From positions 1 to 13,220 of the forward strand of contig CALAVG010000308.1 of NCBI GenBank assembly GCA_937892275.1: a stretch of 13,220 bases of DNA, given 5' to 3'. Both the position numbers and the translations under genes were made by a program. This stretch comes from an uncultured Methanomicrobiales archaeon. Its GTDB lineage: Archaea; Thermoplasmatota; Thermoplasmata; Methanomassiliicoccales; Methanomethylophilaceae. The notes beneath the pieces are model-generated. The model was not told the DNA's origin and searched no databases. It was given only the letters and a program-made list of their open reading frames with translations. Numbering within the stretch: the first letter of the stretch is position 1; every line of letters begins with the position of its first letter. Below, piece after piece: positions 6,399 through 12,138 of the stretch.

Positions 6399-6788
6399 AT
6401 GGAATTCTGCTCCAGATGCGGACGTTATCTGAAGGACGACGAATATCAGTGTCCCGAATGCGGCAACGTGGTACGCCAGATGCCCAATACGGACAATCGC
6501 ATACCGTCGGAATTCCAGGAGTTCGAGACCGTAGACGACAACGGGATCGTCCGCTTCAGTCTGAAGAAGCTGATCTTCGAGAAATGGTTCTTCGTAGCTT
6601 TCGGCATCGCCTTCGCAGCGTCGTTCGCCCTTACATACATGTGGAGGTTCTCGATAATACTGTTCTGCGTACCGCTCCTGATCCCCATGAAGAGGATAAG
6701 CATCGGTGCTGGGACCATGGTAGGGTTGACAGGGGGGACGGTGACCGCCCTCCTGATCAAATATTTCCTACTCGACGGGATAGTGTGA
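6399..6788 (+). CDS. small zinc-ribbon membrane protein
   Basis: The 129-residue product opens with a zinc ribbon (C4-x2-C7, C18-x2-C21), followed by an acidic linker (about 30-52), a basic stretch (R52-K62), and two or three hydrophobic segments (about 63-82, 84-97, 102-124). It has no recognised enzymatic domain and its function is unknown. It shares the ribbon-linker-membrane plan with the gene at 4432-5151, and both sit beside the asparagine-synthase-like gene, although the sequences are not close and the membrane parts differ in size. The ATG is well placed behind a TATA box. Its last 32 bases overlap, tail to tail, the 3' end of the GTPase gene on the other strand. Confidence 0.8.
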   Translation: MEFCSRCGRYLKDDEYQCPECGNVVRQMPNTDNRIPSEFQEFETVDDNGIVRFSLKKLIFEKWFFVAFGIAFAASFALTYMWRFSIILFCVPLLIPMKRISIGAGTMVGLTGGTVTALLIKYFLLDGIV

Positions 6789-7365
6789 ATTCAAAGAGTT
6801 TGTCCATGTTCTCACCGGTCTTGGCCGATACGGCCTCGACGGGCTTGCCGGGGAAATTGTCGGCGAACCATTTCCTGATGTGCTCCACCTGACCCGGCTG
6901 GGCCAGATCTAGCTTGTTTATCAGGACGAGGTCCGCTCCGGACATCTGCATCTTGTAGAAGGCCTCCTTCTTCTCTATGAGAAGATCGAACCTCTCCACG
7001 TCCGCCAGACCGATGATGGAGCATGAGTCCTCGTCGATCATGGCTGTGTGCACGAACTGCTTCACCTTGTGGGGAAGGGCGAGTCCGGTGGGCTCTATGA
7101 TGATGATATCCGGGTCAAGGTCCCTCTTGATGTTCTTGAGGGTGGCCTGGAGGGTGCCCACCAGGGTGCAGCAGATGCACCCCTCGGGCAGCTCCGTGGC
7201 GTTGTATCCCTCGGCCTTGATGGTGGCTCCGTCAACCCCAACCTCACCGGATTCGTTCACGATGATGGCGGTCTTCAGCCCCTTGTCCACATAGACCTTC
7301 GCCAGCTGCAGCAGCATGGTGGTCTTTCCGCTTCCCAGGAATCCTCCGATGACGAAAACATCCAT
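6757..7365 (-). CDS. short G3E-family GTPase (CobW/HypB-like) coupled to ramA
   Basis: The 202-residue protein is a G3E P-loop GTPase: Walker A G-x2-G-S-G-K-T-T (8-16), the metal-binding C-I-C-C motif (63-66) typical of the CobW/COG0523 group, E-P-T-G (91-94), N-K-L-D base recognition (150-153) and S-A-K-T-G (180-184). The C-terminal CobW domain is missing, so only the G domain remains. G3E proteins insert or deliver metals or cofactors (nickel in HypB and UreG, the B12 cofactor in MeaB, zinc or cobalt in COG0523). ATG 7365 lies 8 bases after the ramA stop, so it is surely in the ramA operon; an earlier in-frame start at 7443 falls inside ramA and would spoil the usual N-terminus. I infer a role in corrinoid protein activation or cobalt/cobalamin handling. 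The substrate is not visible. Confidence 0.88.
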   Translation of the reverse strand: MDVFVIGGFLGSGKTTMLLQLAKVYVDKGLKTAIIVNESGEVGVDGATIKAEGYNATELPEGCICCTLVGTLQATLKNIKRDLDPDIIIIEPTGLALPHKVKQFVHTAMIDEDSCSIIGLADVERFDLLIEKKEAFYKMQMSGADLVLINKLDLAQPGQVEHIRKWFADNFPGKPVEAVSAKTGENMDKLFEFTLSRRVGNI

Positions 7366-7373
7366 TGTATCAC

Positions 7374-8990
7374 TCAGAACGTCAGCTTGAGGTTGTCGTA
7401 CTTGTACACCTTGTCGGGACAACTGAACTGACACCTGTAGCATGCGGTACCGAGACAGTTCTTGGTCTTGACGACGATCTCCTTGTCATCGGCGACGGTG
7501 AGAGCGTGCTCGGGGCACTCCCTCTCGCACTTCTTGCATCCGGTACAGCCCTCCATGCGTCCGCGGAGTTCGGTTCCGATGTCGTGAAGGATGTACAGTC
7601 CCCTCTCTCCCAGATCGGGGATGTCACGCTCGACCATCCTATGGACCTTGGGCATTCCCTTGGGTTTGGGAAGCTCCTGGACACCTGCGATGGCATTGTT
7701 CCTGTTGTACATCTCCATGCTCATTCCCTCGTCGCAGACGGCGAGTTCCTGGGTGTAGATCTGCTCGAAGATCTTGTCTCCTGCGAACATAATATGGTTG
7801 GCCCTGATTCCGTTGGCGATGTCCTGGAGGGTGTCCAGGAGCTCGGGGTCCTTCAGGATGTCCGTGGCCATGGCCAGCGAGGTGTTACCGTACTGGTAGA
7901 TCGTGTTGCATGACGGTGGCAGGAGTCCGACCTCCCTTGCCTTGACGGCATCAACATAGGTTCCGGATGCTCCGGCCATGTACATGATGTCGAGGTCGCT
8001 GAATTTGATTCCGGCGTGCTCGAGCAGGGTGAAGTGTCCAGCCCTCATAGCTCCGATTGCCTTCATAGCCTCGGAGATGTCGTGGGAATCGATGTATACT
8101 CCGTCCTGGAGGTGGAGCTTTCCGTCCGAGGTAGTGAGCTTTCCCTTCCTCCACAGGTGGGAGTCCAGGACAGCCGATACAGCTGCGATGACTCCTGTAC
8201 CGGTGATTCCGGTGGCCTTGCCGCTCATCGGACCCTCGTCCGCGACGGTCTCGAGGGCGAAATCGCACCTTGATCCGTTCTGGGGGATGATATTCTCATC
8301 CAGCACCTTACAGACATACTGGAAGTCATACTCCAGGTCAGAAATAGCTCCGGGACCTGCGAGCATACCGCACTTGATGGACTGTCCTTCCATTGCAGGA
8401 CCAGCCGCAGCGGATCCGGTGTAGATGTCGTCCCCGATCTTCAGGGCCATCTCTGCGTTGGTACCGTAATCGGTGACGAGACAGTTCTCCTTCTGCTCGA
8501 GGAATCCGCTCTTGTACATCATAGCGAGAGCATCCGCACCGATCTCGTGCCTGATTGCGGGAGGTACGCACAGTTCGCATCCGTCCTTGACGTTGAGTCC
8601 GACGTCGACTGCGGAGAACACTCCTGCATCCCTCTTCTGCGCGACGATACCCCTTGCCTTGTGTGCGTTCTCTCCTGCGAAGGCGAGATCGTCCACAGGT
8701 ATGCCCTGGAAAAGGGAGAGCTGGATGGGGTTACCGCAGATACTGACCCTCTCGACCTTGTTGAGGTCGACTCCCAATGTGGCGATCAGCTTGTTGACCG
8801 TATCTATGAGGATTTTGTGGGCCGTGTCCGTTCCTGCGTTTATACAGAAAGTGAGGTGGTCCATGATGTTAGCACCCGGAAGCGGGTGACATTCAGTGAC
8901 TGATGTAGAAAGGATCTTACCGTTGGAGAGGTCGACCGCATGGCCTCTTGTTCCGCTGGTTCCTATATCAAGAGAAATACCGTAACTCAT
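7374..8990 (-). CDS. ramA: RamA-like corrinoid protein reductive activase
   Basis: The 538-residue length and layout match RamA of Methanosarcina. The N-terminus has the ASKHA-type phosphate loop D-I-G-T-S-G-T-R-G (8-16) followed by H-P-L-P-G-A-N (35-41), and a second ASKHA-like motif D-Y-G-T-N-A-E lies at 174-180. The C-terminus carries two [4Fe-4S] motifs: C482-x2-C485-x2-C488-x3-C492 and C512-x4-C517-x2-C520-x3-C524. Such proteins use ATP and low-potential electrons to return oxidised Co(II) corrinoid on methyltransferase partners to active Co(I). The nearest corrinoid protein is MtaC, encoded divergently 270 bases away, so methanol-specific activation is likely (the RamM/MAP role), but action on methylamine corrinoid proteins cannot be ruled out. 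Start ATG 8990 has AGGAG at 8996-9000. The GTPase gene follows 8 bases downstream. Confidence 0.93.
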   Translation of the reverse strand: MSYGISLDIGTSGTRGHAVDLSNGKILSTSVTECHPLPGANIMDHLTFCINAGTDTAHKILIDTVNKLIATLGVDLNKVERVSICGNPIQLSLFQGIPVDDLAFAGENAHKARGIVAQKRDAGVFSAVDVGLNVKDGCELCVPPAIRHEIGADALAMMYKSGFLEQKENCLVTDYGTNAEMALKIGDDIYTGSAAAGPAMEGQSIKCGMLAGPGAISDLEYDFQYVCKVLDENIIPQNGSRCDFALETVADEGPMSGKATGITGTGVIAAVSAVLDSHLWRKGKLTTSDGKLHLQDGVYIDSHDISEAMKAIGAMRAGHFTLLEHAGIKFSDLDIMYMAGASGTYVDAVKAREVGLLPPSCNTIYQYGNTSLAMATDILKDPELLDTLQDIANGIRANHIMFAGDKIFEQIYTQELAVCDEGMSMEMYNRNNAIAGVQELPKPKGMPKVHRMVERDIPDLGERGLYILHDIGTELRGRMEGCTGCKKCERECPEHALTVADDKEIVVKTKNCLGTACYRCQFSCPDKVYKYDNLKLTF

Positions 8991-9049
8991 TTTATCTCCT
9001 AGCCATCGTTGGCCGTTCTTGCGTCATCTTGATGCTGTTAGTAGAATAA

Positions 9050-9057
9050 ATATTATA
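9050..9057 (-). promoter_or_regulatory. TATA box of the ramA-GTPase operon
   Basis: The minus strand reads AAGTATAATATT here. Transcription would begin near 9027, leaving a leader of about 36 bases that includes the AGGAG site. Confidence 0.5.
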
Positions 9058-9075
9058 CTTGAGTAGCAATGATTA

Positions 9076-9091
9076 GTTTGATTAATTAAAC
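9076..9091. repeat. near-perfect 16-bp inverted repeat between the ramA and mtaC promoters
   Basis: GTTTGATTAATTAAAC has one mismatched pair, with arms GTTT/AAAC around ATTAAT. It lies midway between the two divergent TATA boxes, a suitable place for a shared regulator. The AT-rich setting makes chance palindromes more common, so operator function is only inferred. Confidence 0.4.
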
Positions 9092-9105
9092 AACTATTTT
9101 GAGGA

Positions 9106-9184
9106 TTAACCAACGTTATTTAAAGGATATATTCAAAGTATATAAATGAGCATGGATAGAACATCCATCCATCCACTTGGTTAA
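9106..9184. promoter_or_regulatory. mtaCB promoter: TATA box centred between inverted 8-mers
   Basis: TATATAAA (9139-9146) with an upstream CAAAG is the best TATA box for mtaC and puts the transcript start near 9169, giving a leader of about 90 bases. TTAACCAA (9106-9113) and TTGGTTAA (9177-9184) are perfect inverted copies whose midpoint, 9145, falls on the TATA box. A smaller perfect inverted repeat, ATGGAT-N5-ATCCAT (9152-9168), lies between the TATA box and the start site, and CATC is repeated three times at 9162-9173. Confidence 0.5.
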
Positions 9185-9215
9185 ATACTCCGAACACTCA
9201 TCCAACTACCAGTAA

Positions 9216-9235
9216 GGTGTTGGGCAAGCAGCACC
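9216..9235 (+). promoter_or_regulatory. hairpin in the mtaC leader just before the ribosome site
   Basis: GGTGTTG (9216-9222) pairs with CAGCACC (9229-9235) as seven base pairs including one G-U, with a 6-base loop. It ends 11 bases before the ribosome site AAGGAGG (9247-9253). It could stabilise the mRNA or modulate translation; this is inferred from the sequence alone. Confidence 0.4.
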
Positions 9236-9246
9236 CGAAACGCAAG

Positions 9247-9253
9247 AAGGAGG
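9247..9253 (+). promoter_or_regulatory. strong ribosome binding site of mtaC
   Basis: AAGGAGG lies 7 bases before ATG 9261. It is the most complete Shine-Dalgarno sequence in the window and fits a very highly expressed gene. Confidence 0.8.
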
Positions 9254-9260
9254 AACAAGA

Positions 9261-10040
9261 ATGATAGACTATTCTAAAGTCGATTTCGCAAAGATTCTCA
9301 AGCGCTACGACGTTGAGAGTCAGAACGAAATGACACCCGAAGCGATCGCAAAGACCATGCTACCTAAGGACCCCGTCCTGTACAAGGTTGCAGAGACAGT
9401 CCTTTACATGAAATTCAAGGACGTCGGACCCGCAGTCGCAGAGGCATTGAAGTCTAAGGATGCGCTCGACATCATCAACAACGGATTGGTTGTTGGTATG
9501 GAGTGTGTCGCGAAGCTGTACGCAGAGCACATCTACTACCTGCCTGAGATTATGATGGCCGCAAAGACCATGGAGATCGGAATCGCACTCGCAGAGAAGC
9601 AGATCCCCGGTGGAAGGTCCACGAAGGGAACAGTCGTCATGCACGCTGCAGAGGGAGACCCCCACGACATTGGAAAGAACATCGCCGCTGTAATGATGAG
9701 GTCCTCTGGATACACAGTCATTGACATGGGTAAGGACGTTGCCGTCGACGATGTCGTCGCCAAAGTCAAGGAAGTCAAGCCCTTCATGGTCACCGGAACC
9801 GCACTCATGACCACCACCATGACCGCATTCCCCCGCGCCGCCGCAAAGCTCGTTGCCGCTGGAATCAAGATTCCCTTCATGGCAGCCGGTGGAGCAGTGA
9901 ACAGGGACTTCTCAGAGTCGTTCGACCTCGGTATCTACTCGGAGAAGGCACCCCAGACACCCCCGATCGCTGACAAGGTCCTCGAGGGATACGACTGGAA
10001 GAGAATCAGGGAAGAGTGGGACCACATCGTAGGAGCGTGA
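9261..10040 (+). CDS. mtaC: methanol corrinoid protein MtaC
   Basis: The 259-residue protein has the two-part layout of MtaC: a helical cap domain (about 25-115) and a B12-binding Rossmann domain (about 122-240). The cobalt-ligand motif D133-P-H135-D-I-G is present; the axial histidine in M. barkeri MtaC is His136, so alignment is nearly one to one. The cobalamin-binding G-T-A-L-M-T-T-T segment and a late A-G-G-A motif follow. MtaC carries the methyl group on its corrinoid between MtaB and the coenzyme M methyltransferase MtaA, which is not in this window. The gene has strongly biased codons (AAG, ATC, CTC, GGA), a strong ribosome site and a long leader, all pointing to very high expression. 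mtaB begins 5 bases after the stop. Confidence 0.97.
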   Translation: MIDYSKVDFAKILKRYDVESQNEMTPEAIAKTMLPKDPVLYKVAETVLYMKFKDVGPAVAEALKSKDALDIINNGLVVGMECVAKLYAEHIYYLPEIMMAAKTMEIGIALAEKQIPGGRSTKGTVVMHAAEGDPHDIGKNIAAVMMRSSGYTVIDMGKDVAVDDVVAKVKEVKPFMVTGTALMTTTMTAFPRAAAKLVAAGIKIPFMAAGGAVNRDFSESFDLGIYSEKAPQTPPIADKVLEGYDWKRIREEWDHIVGA

Positions 10041-10045
10041 TTAAT

Positions 10046-11437
10046 ATGGCAAAGTACACAAAGATGGCATACGACAGTGCAGATGAGATGGTATTCGGAC
10101 ACGCGAAGGAGCCTGTCTCCTACGGATTCGGAATCAAAGTCGGAGCAGGAAGGGTCATCCCCGAGCTCAACTACGGACCCAGGCCCGGTTCCGAGGCATC
10201 GCCCGAGAAACTCAGGAAGGAATACGTCGACTACATTTCCAAGGATGTCCTCAACAGGTGTGTAACACTCGGATTCCCCGACATCCAGCTGGAGACCGAG
10301 TGGATCTCTCAGATGGGAGACCCAAAGATGGCAACACCCGTCGTAGAGGGACAGAAAGCAATCTGTGAGAAGTTCTACGAGGAATACGGAATCAACTGTG
10401 CAGTTAGGCACACAATCCCCGACCAGCGTGAAGCAGAAGAGGGATACAGGCCCGGAATGAGCGGAAAGCACCAGTACCCCGAGCACCTCTTCCAGTGCGC
10501 TGAGGTCGCATGTGAGAACGGAGCAGATGTCCTGTCATGTGAGACCCTCGGAGGAAAGGAATTGGGAGACTACGCGACCACAAACGGAGATATCGTCGCA
10601 TTCCTCTTCGGAATCGGATACCTCGGATCCATCGATATGGAATACGTGTGGAGCGAGTTCGTCAACATCGCAAAGAAGAACAAGGTCGTAGCAGGAGGAG
10701 ACACCAACTGTTCCGGAGCAAACACCTCGATGTTCATGGCAGGAGGAATGCTCGATCAGGATGTCCAGAGGACCTACTCTGCAGTCACCCGTGCTATCGC
10801 ATCCGCCAGGACCCTTGTGGCCTGGGAGTGCGGAGCAGCCGGACCCGACAAGGACTGCGGTTACGAGGGACCTATCTGTAAGGCAATCGCAGGAAAGCCC
10901 TGTGCTCAGGAAGGAAAGAACTGTCAGTGCGCACACGCCGACCTTCAGGGTAACCTGATGGCTCAGGTCTGCGACCTGTGGTCCAACGAGTCCGTCGAGT
11001 ACCACCCCGAGTTCGGAGGAACCTCAGTCCAGTGCTGGATGGGATCCCTCGGATACGAGGTCGCTCTGATGAACACCGCTATCCAGACCGGAAAGCAGAA
11101 GGACCTCAGGGACCTGTACATGATCACCGACAGGGAGAGAGGACCCGAGGGACACATCCTCGCGTACGACAACGCCTACGAGATCGGAAAGGCAATCGTA
11201 TCTGAGGGTAACAGCTACTACCTCAGGGCCAAGGCAGCCGGACTCAAGGCAGCAGAGCTCATCAAGGCTCACAACGACGCGAAGGAACTCCAGCTCACCA
11301 GGAAGCAGAGAGAGGTTCTCGAGGGAATCATCAAGGACCTGTCCGCACTTCCCGACGACGAGGACAAGTTCTTCGAGTACTGCTGCAAGAAGTACGCGGA
11401 TATCCCCAACTTCAACCTGAAGAACTACAACCTTTGA
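10046..11437 (+). CDS. mtaB: methanol:corrinoid methyltransferase MtaB
   Basis: The 463-residue protein matches MtaB from its first residues (M-A-K-Y-T-K-M-A-Y). The three zinc ligands known from M. barkeri MtaB (Glu164, Cys220, Cys269) correspond to E166 in S-C-E-T-L-G-G-K-E, C222 in G-D-T-N-C-S-G-A-N, and C271 in D-C-G-Y-E-G-P, each shifted by two, so the catalytic site is intact. MtaB activates methanol on zinc and passes the methyl group to Co(I) on MtaC. No in-frame TAG is present, as expected, because MtaB does not need pyrrolysine. ATG 10046 is chosen over the earlier in-frame start at 10016, which overlaps mtaC and adds a non-family N-terminus; AGGAG at 10031-10035 serves it. It forms an operon with mtaC, and codon use is equally biased. 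Confidence 0.97.
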   Translation: MAKYTKMAYDSADEMVFGHAKEPVSYGFGIKVGAGRVIPELNYGPRPGSEASPEKLRKEYVDYISKDVLNRCVTLGFPDIQLETEWISQMGDPKMATPVVEGQKAICEKFYEEYGINCAVRHTIPDQREAEEGYRPGMSGKHQYPEHLFQCAEVACENGADVLSCETLGGKELGDYATTNGDIVAFLFGIGYLGSIDMEYVWSEFVNIAKKNKVVAGGDTNCSGANTSMFMAGGMLDQDVQRTYSAVTRAIASARTLVAWECGAAGPDKDCGYEGPICKAIAGKPCAQEGKNCQCAHADLQGNLMAQVCDLWSNESVEYHPEFGGTSVQCWMGSLGYEVALMNTAIQTGKQKDLRDLYMITDRERGPEGHILAYDNAYEIGKAIVSEGNSYYLRAKAAGLKAAELIKAHNDAKELQLTRKQREVLEGIIKDLSALPDDEDKFFEYCCKKYADIPNFNLKNYNL

Positions 11438-11462
11438 AAGTGAATAAAACCTAAAAATCAAT

Positions 11463-11482
11463 CCCGGAGGGAAACCTCCGGG
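11463..11482 (+). terminator. perfect GC-rich hairpin with GAAA tetraloop after mtaB
   Basis: CCCGGAGG (11463-11470) and CCTCCGGG (11475-11482) form a perfect 8-bp stem closed by a GAAA loop, a very stable GNRA fold. It begins 25 bases after the mtaB stop. No U-run follows, so it is not a typical terminator; it may instead protect the mtaCB 3' end or lower expression of the next gene. Confidence 0.55.
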
Positions 11483-11509
11483 TACCAATAATTATGGAGG
11501 TTCATCATA

Positions 11510-12001
11510 ATGTCAGAATTCAAACCCTTAGATCCGACAGCATGTGGACTGTTCCTTGTTGCAGCGGTCTCATTCCCTCTGGCCCTCGGGACTCTTACCG
11601 GGGAGAACGGAGCACCTGCAGAGCTCTTCATGCTCCTCGGTGCACTCATCGGAGTGGTCGCACTCATAGCCTACAGGGCCGAGAGCAACTTCGGATTCAC
11701 AGTCTTCCTTCTCGCGGGAGCTGCCGTGTTCGCAACGGGATACGGACTTGGAGGATGGGGTAGCATCACCTTCGGTGTCCTCTTCCTAGTAATGATCGCA
11801 TGGTCGCTCATTGCAAAAACACCCAAACTTCTCTCAGCTGTCCTGTGCACAACTGCACTGATTTTCCTCATCGTAGGAATAGAAGTCGTCGCCGACATGG
11901 ATCTCGACACGGTTCTCGGAATCGTGGCAATCCTGAACGGTATCTTCTCTCTCTACCTCGGTTTCGCCCTGGTATCTGAGGGTAAGGTCAAGGCCTTCTG
12001 A
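11510..12001 (+). CDS. six-helix membrane protein, GPR1/FUN34/YaaH-like, in the mta operon
   Basis: The 163-residue protein is almost wholly hydrophobic with six predicted helices (about 13-28, 38-55, 62-79, 83-102, 107-127, 134-155). The start D-P-T-A-C-G-L-F resembles the N-P-A-P-L-G-L signature of the GPR1/FUN34/YaaH (acetate uptake, SatP) family, and F-G-F-T-V-F-L-L-A-G (61-70) resembles its later F-G-x3-F-x2-Y-G motif, but both are divergent. Family members are six-helix channels for small molecules such as acetate. Position after mtaCB with its own ribosome site (GGAGGT, 11496-11501) suggests uptake or exchange of methanol or another small metabolite, similar in principle to the permeases next to methylamine methyltransferase genes. 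The substrate is inferred. An unrelated six-helix family is the main alternative. Confidence 0.6.
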   Translation: MSEFKPLDPTACGLFLVAAVSFPLALGTLTGENGAPAELFMLLGALIGVVALIAYRAESNFGFTVFLLAGAAVFATGYGLGGWGSITFGVLFLVMIAWSLIAKTPKLLSAVLCTTALIFLIVGIEVVADMDLDTVLGIVAILNGIFSLYLGFALVSEGKVKAF

Positions 12002-12029
12002 CCTGATTGAGCGTAATAGCATTTTACCA

Positions 12030-12047
12030 GGGCCCCAAAAGGGGCCC
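12030..12047 (+). terminator. terminator-like hairpin after the membrane protein gene
   Basis: GGGCCCC (12030-12036) and GGGGCCC (12041-12047) pair perfectly around an AAAA loop, 28 bases after the stop. The nearest T-run (CGTTTTA, 12064-12070) is 17 bases downstream. It is likely the end of the mta transcript, with the same caution about the missing U-tract. Confidence 0.5.
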
Positions 12048-12110
12048 ACAACACCTTAAGATTCGTTTTATACATGTCGTCGACCGTCGATGTTACGCAA
12101 CGATAATGGC

Positions 12111-12117
12111 TTTATCC
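12111..12117 (+). promoter_or_regulatory. TATA box of the PEP-synthase-like gene
   Basis: TTTATCC is centred about 25 bases before ATG 12139 and no clear ribosome site lies between, which suggests a leaderless mRNA. A second TATA-like element (TTTTATACA) lies at 12066-12074. Confidence 0.45.
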
Positions 12118-12138
12118 GTGTAACCATACGGGATTCAG

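Noticed and set aside
7366..7443. Longer N-terminus for the GTPase inside the ramA coding region
   Set aside because: The extra residues come from the ramA tail in another frame, and G3E proteins begin just before the Walker A strand, as with ATG 7365.
9162..9174. CATC repeats as a possible CRISPR or tandem-repeat array
   Set aside because: There are only three 4-base units with no spacers; no CRISPR-like direct repeats were seen anywhere in the window.
10016..10045. Earlier in-frame start for mtaB overlapping the mtaC end
   Set aside because: It adds ten residues not typical of MtaB, whereas ATG 10046 gives the family N-terminus and aligns the zinc ligands.
10046..11437. Pyrrolysine codon in the methyltransferase MtaB
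   Set aside because: The frame has no TAG; methanol methyltransferases use zinc and do not need pyrrolysine.
9935..11488. Long minus-strand ORFs opposite mtaB
   Set aside because: The strongly biased codons of mtaB create open antisense frames, and none shows a promoter, a ribosome site or a family motif.
12081..12123. GTTAC/GTAAC inverted repeat around the TATA box of the PEP-synthase-like gene
   Set aside because: Arms of five bases about 22 bases apart are too weak to separate from chance.
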